A DNA stretch of 64,000 bases from Polaromonas eurypsychrophila. GTDB taxonomy: Bacteria; Pseudomonadota; Gammaproteobacteria; Burkholderiales; Burkholderiaceae_C. Below, in pieces: positions 1 through 8,259 of the stretch. The notes beneath the pieces are model-generated. The model saw nothing but the letters and a program-made list of their open reading frames with translations, did no database searches and was not told the origin of the DNA. The stretch is taken from assembly GCF_014641715.1 (NCBI RefSeq), contig NZ_BMIG01000013.1:58915-122914 (forward strand), in the 5' to 3' direction. Both the position numbers and the translations under genes were made by a program. Position 1 is the first letter of the stretch. The number at the start of each line of letters is the position of its first letter.

Positions 1-2
1 CA

Positions 3-74
3 AAACCGGCAACCCGCAGCAGCCCGGTGACTACGCCACGCGCTGCTGCGAAAAAATCCGTCACCAAAAAGTAA
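3..74 (+). CDS. 3' end of an unidentified upstream gene (partial)
   Basis: An open frame enters from the left edge and stops at TAA 72-74. Its last 23 residues are rich in Ala, Ser, Thr and Lys and end KKSVTKK, which looks like a basic protein tail. It lies 11 bp before the next gene on the same strand. The fragment is too short to assign a family and could be a chance open frame. Confidence 0.3.
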   Translation, partial: KPATRSSPVTTPRAAAKKSVTKK

Positions 75-85
75 GCGGCCATGCC

Positions 86-727
86 GTGGACGTGCTTGCC
101 GAACGCATCAACGCAGCGCTGCCGCAAACCCAGTGCACACGCTGCGGCTACCCGGACTGCGCGGCCTACGCACAGGCCATCAGCGGCGCTGGGGCTGACA
201 TCAACCAATGTCCGCCGGGCGGTGCTGAAGGCATAAGCCGACTGGCGGTCATCACCGGCCGGCCTTCGCTGCCGCTGAACCCCGACAACGGCAGCGAAGG
301 CCCGCGCCACCTGGCCGTTATCGACGAAAACTGGTGCATAGGCTGCACGCTATGCCTGGACGCCTGCCCGACCGACGCCATCGTCGGCAGCAACAAAGTC
401 ATGCACACCGTGATTGAACCGTATTGCACCGGCTGCGAGTTGTGTATTCCGGTCTGCCCTGTCGATTGCATCAGCCTCGAAAACGTCACCATAGAGCGCA
501 CGGGATGGGCGGCCTGGTCGCCGGCCGATGCTGCCCAGGCCCGAAATCGCTATGAAATTCATAGCTTGCGGCGCACGCCGCACAAGGGACAGGTGCCAAA
601 ATCACTTGATAAATCGGAAGATTTGCCAGACATAGAAGGTGAAAGCCCTGACCCGCAAGCCACACGCAAACGCAGCCTGATAGCAGCCGCCCTTGCCCGC
701 GCCCGTACACTGCGGGACGATCGTTGA
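86..727 (+). CDS. rnfB: RnfB-like 4Fe-4S ferredoxin protein (electron transport complex subunit B type)
   Basis: A 213-residue iron-sulfur protein expected to carry low-potential electrons. The N-terminal Cys cluster (CTRCGYPDC near residue 17, then CPPGG) is the Fes domain that RnfB/RsxB uses to bind a 4Fe-4S cluster. Residues about 75-135 form a two-cluster ferredoxin with [12 protein letters not shown] and [12 protein letters not shown]. The N-terminal membrane anchor of classical RnfB is absent and no other rnf gene is visible, as in the stand-alone betaproteobacterial form. The start is GTG at 86; no good ribosome site precedes it and the frame stays open upstream, so the start is uncertain. 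Residues RYEIHSL near 154 come from a dispersed repeat. A link to the ferredoxin oxidoreductase genes on the other strand is inference. Confidence 0.85.
   Translation: MDVLAERINAALPQTQCTRCGYPDCAAYAQAISGAGADINQCPPGGAEGISRLAVITGRPSLPLNPDNGSEGPRHLAVIDENWCIGCTLCLDACPTDAIVGSNKVMHTVIEPYCTGCELCIPVCPVDCISLENVTIERTGWAAWSPADAAQARNRYEIHSLRRTPHKGQVPKSLDKSEDLPDIEGESPDPQATRKRSLIAAALARARTLRDDR
549..597 (+). repeat. Dispersed ~50-bp element, copy 1 (inside rnfB)
   Basis: Core GCTATGAAATTCATAGC is a palindrome at 549-565, followed by a GC-rich stretch and a diverged GGG-ACAGG end. It is read in the rnfB frame as RYEIHSL and lies after the ferredoxin domain, where it should do least harm. Confidence 0.6.
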
Positions 728-825
728 CACCCCGAATCCGGAGCACTCATTGACCCCTGCCAGCCCGTCAGCCTAGCCCCTGGCTCCTGATACGGGCAGC
801 TGTGCTCCAGCCGGCGCGGCGGTTG

Positions 826-2040
826 ATGGACCGGCTGTCCTACCCGCGCAAATTCCTGCTTATCTTCCTGCTGTTCGCCGGTGCCGAAGGACGAGTTCCA
901 CAGCAAGCTCCAGGACGACATTAGCGCGCTGGTGGCGCTGGTGGGCGACAGTTCCAACCTGATCCTTGACCCTGATCTGGACGCTTACTACATGATGGAA
1001 GGTGTCTTGCTCAAGCTGCCGGACGCGGCCGACCTGATGCTCAAGGCCCGCCTGTTGACGCAGGCCCAGGGCCCGGCTGCATCACGTGCCGCCCGGAACA
1101 CTGACCTGATCCGCCTGAGCGGCCTGATCGAGTCCAACCTCCCCCGCACCCGTTATGGCGCAGAAACCGCTTTCAAAAGCGAGAAAACCGGCCAGCTCAG
1201 GCTGCGCCTGTCCGACGCCATGCAGACCTACTAGCTGGCAACCCGGGAGGCGATTGCCGCGCTGCGCGGGCTCACCGCATCCGGCGGTTCTCCCGCTGCA
1301 GTGGACACGGCCGGCCAATTGCTGGCACGCGCCCAGTCGGCCAACTACATGCTCTGGCAACGCTAAGCGGCCGAGCTGGACACCTTGCTGGGGTCACGCA
1401 TACAGGGCCTGCAGCAACGTGTATTGATCGTGGTGCTGTCTGTCACCGCCCTGGTGCTGGCGGTGCTTTACCTGTTGCTGGCGTTTTATGCCGGTGTGAT
1501 GCGCACCGTCACGCGCCTGCGCGAGGCGTCAGAGGGCATGCTGGGGGACGGGGCCAGTTCACCGGTGCTGCTCGATACCCACGGCGAGATGAGCGAAGTG
1601 GTGCTGGCCTTCAACCGCGTGGCCCAGCGCCTGCGCACCGAAAAACTGCAGGCCGACAACGAAAGCCAGCGGGCCCGCGCCGCCGAGGAAGAGTTGCTGG
1701 CGCGCGAGTCCGAGCTGGTGCGAGCGCGTGAAGTCGCCGAAGAAGCGGTGCGCGCCAAGGCGGCGTTTCTGGCCACCATGAGCCATGAGATACGCACGCC
1801 GCTCAACGGTGTGGTCGGCATGAGCGCGCTGCTGGCAGAAACCTCGCTGGACGCAGAGCAGCTCGACTTCCTGCAAACCATACGCCTGTCGAGTGACCAG
1901 TTGCTGGGCGTGATCAACGACATCCTGGATTTCTCCAAGATTGAATCGGGCCGCTTTGACCTCAGTTGCAGCACTGCTGGGACGGCACGCGCCAGCAGCT
2001 GCAGGCCTGGCAGAAGGATTTACCGGCAGAAACCGTCTGA
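826..2040 (+). pseudogene. Decayed hybrid sensor histidine kinase
   Basis: Remains of a membrane histidine kinase. ATG 826 begins a transmembrane segment (RKFLLIFLLFAG), but homology then moves to another frame near 885, with much of the periplasmic part missing. The second frame holds a sensor region (DSSNLILDPDLDAYYMM), a transmembrane helix near 1430-1480, a HAMP linker and the HisKA box with phospho-acceptor His ([14 protein letters not shown], near 1785). Two in-frame stops interrupt it, TAG 1232-1234 and TAA 1364-1366, each explicable as a C-to-T change in a Gln codon. After IESGRFDL (about 1960) the ATPase and receiver domains are gone and the frame changes. A short tail ([18 protein letters not shown], stop at 2038) may be the original C-terminus. 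With at least four lesions it cannot be functional. Confidence 0.85.
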
Positions 2041-2083
2041 GTGGCGGCGCAGACTGTTGTGGTGCCAGTTCGGAACTGATATT

Positions 2084-2128
2084 GATTTTATAGCTGCTTA
2101 CGCAAGCCCGTATGGGCTGATCGCCGAT
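2084..2128 (+). repeat. Dispersed ~50-bp element, copy 2
   Basis: ATTGATTTTATAGCTGCTTACGC followed by GTATGGGCTGATCGCC matches both ends of the family. It lies between the dead kinase gene and the CBS gene. Confidence 0.6.
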
Positions 2129-2146
2129 ATGTTTGCAAAAAAATAT

Positions 2147-2587
2147 CTAACCGAGCGCATCATTGACCGAGTCACGAAACTCGGCCAGGCTCACGGCGCT
2201 GTCAATCTCGCGGGGCAAGGCATCGCGGATCGAAAAGACGCCCAGGATTTTTCCGGCTGCCGAGACAATCGGCAAATGCCGAAAGCCGCGCTCCAGCAAA
2301 ATCAGCACAGCGTCCGACACGGTCATCTCGGGCAGCACACATTGGGGATGGGGCGTCATCACCTCCGACACCGGCGTGGCCTCGGCTTTCAGGGCTTTGG
2401 CCAGTACCCGGGTCATCAGGTCGCGCTCGGTCAGGATGCCCAGCATCACACCAGCGCCGTCGATGATCAGCACGCTACCGCAGTTGCCCTTGGTCATGAC
2501 ACAGGCCGCATCCCAGACACTGGCCTGCGGCGGCAGGCTGACCACATGCCGGTGCGGGATGGATTGAAAAACGGTACGTTCAGACAT
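2147..2587 (-). CDS. CBS-domain pair protein
   Basis: A 146-residue soluble protein made of two CBS domains (about residues 10-65 and 75-135). The first ends [22 protein letters not shown] and the second [22 protein letters not shown], the usual strand-helix endings. Such Bateman modules bind adenine nucleotides such as AMP, ATP or NAD and act as energy sensors. It starts 25 bp after korB on the same strand and is probably the last gene of the array, so it may sense the nucleotide state for the oxidoreductase genes (inference). No enzyme domain is attached and the partner is unknown. Confidence 0.85.
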   Translation of the reverse strand: MSERTVFQSIPHRHVVSLPPQASVWDAACVMTKGNCGSVLIIDGAGVMLGILTERDLMTRVLAKALKAEATPVSEVMTPHPQCVLPEMTVSDAVLILLERGFRHLPIVSAAGKILGVFSIRDALPREIDSAVSLAEFRDSVNDALG

Positions 2588-2612
2588 GATTGCCCTCCGG
2601 TCCAGATAAAAA

Positions 2613-3668
2613 CTAACGCAGCGATGTGTTGAGCTTGTCCAGCACCCGCGCCCCAGGACACAGCTGCGCCGCGCCCAGCTGGTTCAACGGCGTGTCGCTG
2701 GTATTCAGTGCCACATGCAAATCGGTGACCAGCGGATCGACGTAGAGCAGCCCGGTTACCACCTCGCCCCGCGCCTGGTGCGCATTCATGTAGCTCAGGG
2801 CGGCATAACGGTCGGTTGGGTCGTAATCCGACTGCAACTTGCGAAAGCGCAGGCTGGAGCCGTCGTGCTGCACCACCTCAATCATCTCACCGGGGGCGTA
2901 ACTGGTGGTGATTTCGTCTCGCTCGGTAATGAAGTCAATGCGGCTCACCGATTCGTTGTGCTCGCGCACATAGTCATAACTCTTGGTGCTGCCCGCATGG
3001 TTGTTGAAGGCCACGCAGGGGCTGATGATGTCGATGAAGGCCGCGCCACCATGGCCAATGGCGCCTTTGATCAACGGCACCAGCTGCGCCTTGTCGCCCG
3101 AAAAACTGCGCGCCACATAACTGGCACCAAGTTGCAGCGCGAGCGCCACCAGATCGACTGGGCTGTCGCTGTTAACCACGCCTTTTTTGCTTTTGGACCC
3201 CTGGTCGGCAGTCGCTGAAAACTGCCCTTTGGTCAGGCCGTACACGCCGTTGTTCTCGACGATGTACACCATGTTGACGCCGCGCCGCATCGCATGGGCA
3301 AACTGACCCAAGCCAATTGACGCGGAATCACCGTCGCCCGACACACCGAGGTAAAGCAACTCATGGTTGGCCAGATTGGCGCCCGTCAGCACCGAGGGCA
3401 TGCGGCCGTGGACCGTGTTGAAACCGTGTGATGCGCCCAGAAAATAATCCGGCGTTTTGGAGCTGCAGCCAATGCCCGAAAGTTTGGCGACGCGGTGCGG
3501 CGCAATGTCAAGCTCCCAACAAGCCTGGATGATGGCCGCCGAGATCGAGTCGTGCCCGCAGCCAGCGCACAAGGTTGAGATTTTTCCCTCGTAGTCGCGC
3601 CGGGTGTAGCCCACCTTGTTGGCGGTCAGCGAGGGGTGGTGCAATTTTGGTTTGGTTAGGTAAGTCAA
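2613..3668 (-). CDS. korB: 2-oxoacid:ferredoxin oxidoreductase, beta subunit (2-oxoglutarate type)
   Basis: A 351-residue thiamine-diphosphate-binding subunit. With KorA it would interconvert 2-oxoglutarate plus CoA with succinyl-CoA plus CO2, using ferredoxin-level electrons. The diagnostic parts are the N-terminal [15 protein letters not shown], a Cys near residue 70 (GIGCSS), and the ThDP motif GDGDSASIG...[11 protein letters not shown] (about residues 110-145). The family is certain; 2-oxoglutarate rather than pyruvate as substrate is inferred from the fused KorA type. The start is TTG overlapping the korA stop (TTTGA), which implies translational coupling. Confidence 0.85.
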   Translation of the reverse strand: MTYLTKPKLHHPSLTANKVGYTRRDYEGKISTLCAGCGHDSISAAIIQACWELDIAPHRVAKLSGIGCSSKTPDYFLGASHGFNTVHGRMPSVLTGANLANHELLYLGVSGDGDSASIGLGQFAHAMRRGVNMVYIVENNGVYGLTKGQFSATADQGSKSKKGVVNSDSPVDLVALALQLGASYVARSFSGDKAQLVPLIKGAIGHGGAAFIDIISPCVAFNNHAGSTKSYDYVREHNESVSRIDFITERDEITTSYAPGEMIEVVQHDGSSLRFRKLQSDYDPTDRYAALSYMNAHQARGEVVTGLLYVDPLVTDLHVALNTSDTPLNQLGAAQLCPGARVLDKLNTSLR

Positions 3669-5512
3669 AACACACGCTCCTTGCTTTCGCGTTGTGGGCT
3701 CATTACCCCATGCTGAACATGCGCGGTGATGACCTGGGTGATGAAACGAGCCGTGATTGGCGTCCCGTCAAAATGCAACACCCGCACAAGCCGCGCCGGG
3801 TTCACATCCAGTTCATTGACCAGCAGGCTGCGCATCTGTCCATCGCGATTTTGCTCGACCACAAACACCTCGTCGTGTTCAGCCAGGAATTGCACGACGC
3901 TGGAGGGGAACGGAAACGCGCGTAGCCGCAGCGCGTCAAGATGAATGCCGGCCTCCGTCAGCACATCCAGCGCCTCATTCATGGCGGGGCTGGTAGAACC
4001 AAAGTAAATCACACCGAGCCGGGTCTTTTGCGCTGCGGGTCGCAGTACCGGCTGCGGCACCAGGGTGGCGGCCGTGGCAAATTTCTTCAGCAGCCGTTCC
4101 ACGTTGTAAATGTAGTCCGGACCGCGTTCCGAATATTGCGCGTAAGCATTGCGTGTGGTGCCACGCGTGAAATAACTGCCTTTGGTCGGGTGCGTGCCGG
4201 GCAAAGTGCGCCAGGGGATGCCGTCCCCATCCACATCCTTGTAGCGGCCAAAATCCTTGCCGGCTTCCAGCTCTTCTGCGCTCATCACCTTGCCGCGGTC
4301 ATAGCTGCGGCTGTCGTCCCAGTTGAAGGGCTGGCACAGCCGCTGATTCATGCCGATATCGAGGTCGGACATGACAAACACCGGCGTTTGCAGCCGGTCA
4401 GCCAGGTCCAGCGCCGCTGCGGCATGTTCAAAACATTCGTGGGGATCTTCCGGCAACAGCAGCACATGCTTGGTATCGCCATGCGAAGCGTAAGCGCAGG
4501 AGATCAGGTCGGCCTGCTGGGTGCGCGTTGGCATGCCGGTCGATGGTCCGCCTCGCTGCACGTTGATGATGGTGACCGGAATCTCGGCAAAGTAGGCCAG
4601 GCCAAGGAACTCGGTCATCAGCGACACGCCTGGACCCGAGGTGGCGGTGAAAGCGCGCGCCCCATTCCAGCCGGCGCCAACCACCATGCCGATGGAAGCA
4701 AGTTCGTCTTCTGCTTGCACGATGGCGTAATTGTGCCTGCCGGTTTCAGTATCAACCCGGTACTTGGCGCAGTAAGACTGGAAAGCCTCAGCCACGGAAG
4801 AAGATGGCGTGATCGGGTACCAGGCGGCCACGGTGGCGCCGCCGTAAACACAGCCAAGCGCCGCCGCACTGTTGCCGTCCACAAAAATTTTGTCGCCCAC
4901 CTGGTTGCTGCGCTGTACGCGTATGCCCAGTGGCGACTGCAGGTGTTCCTTTGCAAAATCGCGCCCGAGATGCAAAGCCTGCACATTCGACGCCAGCAGC
5001 TTTTCCTTGCCCTTGTACTGCTCGCTGAACAGCTTCTCGAGGACCTCGGGCTCTATTTCCAGCAGCACCGACAGAGCGCCCACATACACAATGTTCTTGA
5101 ACAGCTGTCGCTGGCGCGGATCGGTGTAAACCGCGTTGCAAATTTCGGTCAACGGCATGCCGATGACGTGGATGTCATCGCGGAACTTCGAAGGTGGCAG
5201 GGGTCGGGTGCTGTCATAAAACAGGTAGCCCCCGGGCTCCAGCTCGGCCACATCGGCGTCCCAGGTCTGTGGGTTCATCGCCACCATCATGTCAATGCCG
5301 CCGCGCCGGCCCTGGTACCCCCTGTCGCAGACACGGGCCTCGTACCAGGTCGGCAAGCCCTGGATGTTGCTGGGAAAAATGTTGCGCGGGCTGACCGGCA
5401 CCCCCATGCGCAAAATGGCCTTGGCAAACAGCTCGTTGGCGGAGGCCGAGCCCGAACCATTGACGTTGGCGAACTTGATAACGAAGTTGTTGACGGCTTC
5501 AATGCGTTTCAT
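3665..5512 (-). CDS. korA: 2-oxoacid:ferredoxin oxidoreductase, fused gamma-alpha subunit
   Basis: A 615-residue protein. Residues 1 to about 190 are the gamma domain, which carries the CoA-side flavodoxin-like fold and begins FVIKFANVNGSGSASANELFAKAI. From about 205 it is the alpha domain, with YPITPSSSVAE, QAEDELASIGMVVGAGWNGARAFTATSGPG and RGGPSTGMPTRTQQ, all typical of KorA/PorA. The gamma-alpha fusion is common in aerobic 2-oxoglutarate:ferredoxin oxidoreductases. It contains no 4Fe-4S site itself; those lie in the upstream gene and in KorB. The start overlaps the stop of the upstream flavoprotein gene (ATGA at 5509-5512). Confidence 0.88.
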   Translation of the reverse strand: MKRIEAVNNFVIKFANVNGSGSASANELFAKAILRMGVPVSPRNIFPSNIQGLPTWYEARVCDRGYQGRRGGIDMMVAMNPQTWDADVAELEPGGYLFYDSTRPLPPSKFRDDIHVIGMPLTEICNAVYTDPRQRQLFKNIVYVGALSVLLEIEPEVLEKLFSEQYKGKEKLLASNVQALHLGRDFAKEHLQSPLGIRVQRSNQVGDKIFVDGNSAAALGCVYGGATVAAWYPITPSSSVAEAFQSYCAKYRVDTETGRHNYAIVQAEDELASIGMVVGAGWNGARAFTATSGPGVSLMTEFLGLAYFAEIPVTIINVQRGGPSTGMPTRTQQADLISCAYASHGDTKHVLLLPEDPHECFEHAAAALDLADRLQTPVFVMSDLDIGMNQRLCQPFNWDDSRSYDRGKVMSAEELEAGKDFGRYKDVDGDGIPWRTLPGTHPTKGSYFTRGTTRNAYAQYSERGPDYIYNVERLLKKFATAATLVPQPVLRPAAQKTRLGVIYFGSTSPAMNEALDVLTEAGIHLDALRLRAFPFPSSVVQFLAEHDEVFVVEQNRDGQMRSLLVNELDVNPARLVRVLHFDGTPITARFITQVITAHVQHGVMSPQRESKERVF

Positions 5513-7347
5513 GCTGAAACTCCTCCGGCGCGAACCGCAGGCTTAACAGCATCACGGCAAGCCGGCCCGGCCTGCGTCGTCTCCAGTAAAAACTTCTGCA
5601 TGTCCCAGGCACCGGTCGGGCAACGCTCTGCACACAGGCCGCAGTGCAGACAGACGTCTTCGTCCTTGACCATCACCCGTCCAGTTTTGAGCGCACCGGA
5701 CACATACAGGTCCTGGGCCAGATTGAGAGCAGGCGCTTTCAGGTGGGTGCGGAGCACCGGCTCCTCGTCATTGGCGGTGAAGCTGATGCAGTCCATCGGG
5801 CAGATGTCCACACAGGCATCACACTCGATGCAGGCCGGCTCTGCAAACACAGTTTGCACATCGCAGTTCAGGCAGCGCCCGGCTTCCTTGAAAGCCGTTG
5901 CCGCGTCAAAACCGAGTTCCACCTCCACCCGGATATTGGCCAGCGCCACCTCGGCCTTGGCCCAGGGCACCTTGAAACGAAGGTCGTTCGAGGTGTCGTT
6001 GTCGTAGCTCCACTCATGAATGCCCATCTTGGTGGACATCAGGTTGGTCATCGGGTCGGGCCGGCGGGCCATGTCTTCACCATGCAAAAAGCGGTCGATC
6101 GATACCGCGGCCTCATGCCCGTGCGCCACCGCCGTGATGATGTTTTTTGGCCCGAAGGCCGAGTCGCCACCAAAAAACACCTGGGGCAAGCTGGACTGGA
6201 ATGTCTGCTTGTCGAGCACCGGCAGGCCCCACTCGTCAAATTGAATGCCGCTGCCCGGCTCAATCCACGGAAAAGCGTTCTCCTGCCCGACAGCGATCAA
6301 GACCGCATCACAGGCCACCAGCACGTCGGCCTCGCCAGTGGCGACCAGGCTGCGTTTGCCTTTGGCGTCATACATCGCCTTGACCACTTCGAAAGTCATG
6401 CCAGTGAGCTTGCCGCCGCTGTGTTCAAACGACTTGGGCACATGGAAGTTCAGGAAGGGAATGCCTTCATGCTGGGCGTCTTCCTTCTCCCACGGCGAGG
6501 CCTTCATCTCGTCAAAGCCGCTGCGCACAATCACTTTCACATCGGTACCACCGAGGCGCCGCGCTGAGCGGCAGCAGTCCATCGCGGTGTTGCCACCGCC
6601 CAGCACAATCACACGCTTGCCTATGCTGGTGGTGTGCCCAAACGACACCGAGGCCAGCCAGTCAATGCCGATGTGAATGTTGTCGCTGATCTCCTGGCGG
6701 CCCGGCAGTTGCAGGTCGCGGCCGCGCGGCGCGCCGCAACCGACAAACACCGCGTCATAAGCCTCGGACAGCAGGCCCTGCATGGACTCAATGCGCTGGC
6801 CGCTTTTGAACTGCACACCCAGGTCCAGGATGTAGCCGGTTTCCTCATCGATCACCGACTCGGGCAAGCGGAACCGCGGAATCTGCGTGCGGATAAAACC
6901 ACCCGCCTTGGCTTCGCCATCAAACACCGTGACCTCATAACCGAGCGGCGCCAGGTCACGCGCCACGGTCAAGGAGGCCGGGCCGGCACCGACGCAGGCG
7001 ATCCGCTTGCCGTTTTTGGGCGCCACCTTGGGCATGCGCAGGCTGACATCGTTTTTCATGTCGGCTGCCACGCGCTTCAGGCGGCAGATCGCAACCGGTT
7101 CCGGCAGCTCACCGTTGTTTTCTTCCACCCGGCTGCGGCGGCAGGCCGGCTCACAGGGCCGGTCGCAGGTTCGCCCCAGAATGCCGGGAAACACATTCGA
7201 CACCCAGTTGACCATGTAGGCGTCGGTATAACGACCCTGGCCAATCAGGCGTATGTATTCGGGAACGGGGGTGTGGGCCGGACAGGCCCATTGGCAATCA
7301 ACGACCTTGTGGAAATAGGACGGATTGTCTACGTTGGTTGGCTGCAA
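5509..7347 (-). CDS. GltD-like FAD/4Fe-4S NAD(P)H oxidoreductase subunit for the KorAB enzyme
   Basis: About 612 residues. The N-terminus has Cys clusters like the glutamate synthase small subunit (DCQWACPAHTPVPEYI and GRTCDRPCEPACRR). An FAD fold follows (CVGAGPASLTVARDLAPLGYEVTVFD), then an NAD(P)H fold (VIVLGGGNTAMDCC), and a C-terminal two-cluster ferredoxin (CIECDACVDICPMDC, CLHCGLCAERCP). It should pass electrons between NAD(P)H and the ferredoxin pool or KorAB directly. As I recall, Thauera aromatica has a comparable gene beside its korAB. The likely start is TTG at 7347, because AAGGAGAG stands 5-12 bases before it; the frame is open 23 codons further. It is coupled to korA by an ATGA overlap. 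Confidence 0.8.
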   Translation of the reverse strand: MQPTNVDNPSYFHKVVDCQWACPAHTPVPEYIRLIGQGRYTDAYMVNWVSNVFPGILGRTCDRPCEPACRRSRVEENNGELPEPVAICRLKRVAADMKNDVSLRMPKVAPKNGKRIACVGAGPASLTVARDLAPLGYEVTVFDGEAKAGGFIRTQIPRFRLPESVIDEETGYILDLGVQFKSGQRIESMQGLLSEAYDAVFVGCGAPRGRDLQLPGRQEISDNIHIGIDWLASVSFGHTTSIGKRVIVLGGGNTAMDCCRSARRLGGTDVKVIVRSGFDEMKASPWEKEDAQHEGIPFLNFHVPKSFEHSGGKLTGMTFEVVKAMYDAKGKRSLVATGEADVLVACDAVLIAVGQENAFPWIEPGSGIQFDEWGLPVLDKQTFQSSLPQVFFGGDSAFGPKNIITAVAHGHEAAVSIDRFLHGEDMARRPDPMTNLMSTKMGIHEWSYDNDTSNDLRFKVPWAKAEVALANIRVEVELGFDAATAFKEAGRCLNCDVQTVFAEPACIECDACVDICPMDCISFTANDEEPVLRTHLKAPALNLAQDLYVSGALKTGRVMVKDEDVCLHCGLCAERCPTGAWDMQKFLLETTQAGPACRDAVKPAVRAGGVSA

Positions 7348-7465
7348 GCGCTCTCTCCTTTGCCCCTCGGACCGTGCGAATGCGGCCAAGCGGTCAGGCC
7401 AGTTTACGCCCGGCATGCGGGCAAACGCTCTCGGGTGAATCCCTCAGTCTGCCCGCCACCTGGCC

Positions 7466-7966
7466 TCAGGACGCAGCCGCTGGCAGCCGGGCAAAGGCAG
7501 CCACCACCTCGGGCGGCGCCTGCACCAGCTCGATCAGCACACCTTCCCCTGCAATCGGAAACGCCTCATTGGCCTTGGGGTGCAGAAAACAGATGTCAAA
7601 GCCGGCAGCGCCCTGGCGCACTCCACCGGGGGCGAAGCGCACGCCTTGCTGCGTCAACCACTCCACCGCGCGGGGCAGGTCGTCGATCCACAAACCAACG
7701 TGGTTCAGCGGGGTCTGGTGCACCGCCGGTTTTTTCTCCGGATCGATGGGCTGCATAAGATCGACCTCGACCTTGAAGGGCCCGCTGCCAATGGCGCAAA
7801 TGTCTTCATCGACGTTTTCACGCTCGCTGCGGAAAGTGCCCGTGACTTCCAGCCCCAGCATCTCGACCCAGAGTTTTTGCAGGCGCTGTTTGTCAGTGCC
7901 GCCGATGGCGATCTGCTGGATACCCAGCACCTTGAAAGGCCTGTCCGGTTGAGGCAACCGGGTCAT
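7466..7966 (-). CDS. mce: VOC-family protein, probable methylmalonyl-CoA epimerase
   Basis: A 166-residue glyoxalase-fold protein with two halves. [28 protein letters not shown] opens the first and [25 protein letters not shown] the second, ending with a metal-ligand Glu in [12 protein letters not shown]. Between carboxylase and mutase genes, the expected role is conversion of (S)- to (R)-methylmalonyl-CoA. The first metal position reads QIAIGG where epimerases usually have HIAIAV, so one His ligand appears replaced by Gln; this keeps the assignment tentative. It overlaps the cupin stop by ATGA. Confidence 0.65.
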   Translation of the reverse strand: MTRLPQPDRPFKVLGIQQIAIGGTDKQRLQKLWVEMLGLEVTGTFRSERENVDEDICAIGSGPFKVEVDLMQPIDPEKKPAVHQTPLNHVGLWIDDLPRAVEWLTQQGVRFAPGGVRQGAAGFDICFLHPKANEAFPIAGEGVLIELVQAPPEVVAAFARLPAAAS

Positions 7967-8244
7967 GCCTGAGTCACTGGCCGGCGGCCCGACAGGTAGC
8001 TCACACCCTGCGGGCCCGCAGCTTCCAGGTGGGGCGTACCCGCTGGCAAGCGGAACACCTCACCCACACCGTAGCGTGAAGACACGCCATCGACCACCAG
8101 CGTGATGTCGCCCGCCGTGACAAATGGGCAAGCGTCAAATGGATGCTGATGCTCGCCCATCGCGTAACCGACGGGGCGGTCAATAGCGACGGCAGGCTCA
8201 AAACCCCCTGCTTTGAGTTCGTCGTGAAATTCCTGCGTATTCAT
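7963..8244 (-). CDS. Small single-domain cupin
   Basis: A 93-residue protein with a cupin core: [22 protein letters not shown], then [23 protein letters not shown]. His residues of HQH and of the PAGTPH turn are plausible metal ligands. It lies 15 bp after pccA and overlaps the epimerase-like gene by 4 bp (ATGA), so it is co-translated with the propionyl-CoA genes. Substrate and role are unknown; small cupins often bind small ligands or shield a product. Confidence 0.75.
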   Translation of the reverse strand: MNTQEFHDELKAGGFEPAVAIDRPVGYAMGEHQHPFDACPFVTAGDITLVVDGVSSRYGVGEVFRLPAGTPHLEAAGPQGVSYLSGRRPVTQA

Positions 8245-8259
8245 GGTCGTGTCCCTGTC

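Noticed and set aside
3941..6007. 688-codon plus-strand open frame opposite korA and the flavoprotein gene
   Set aside because: It is antisense to two clearly conserved proteins, has no family features, and is His/Arg/Gly-rich as expected for high-GC shadows.
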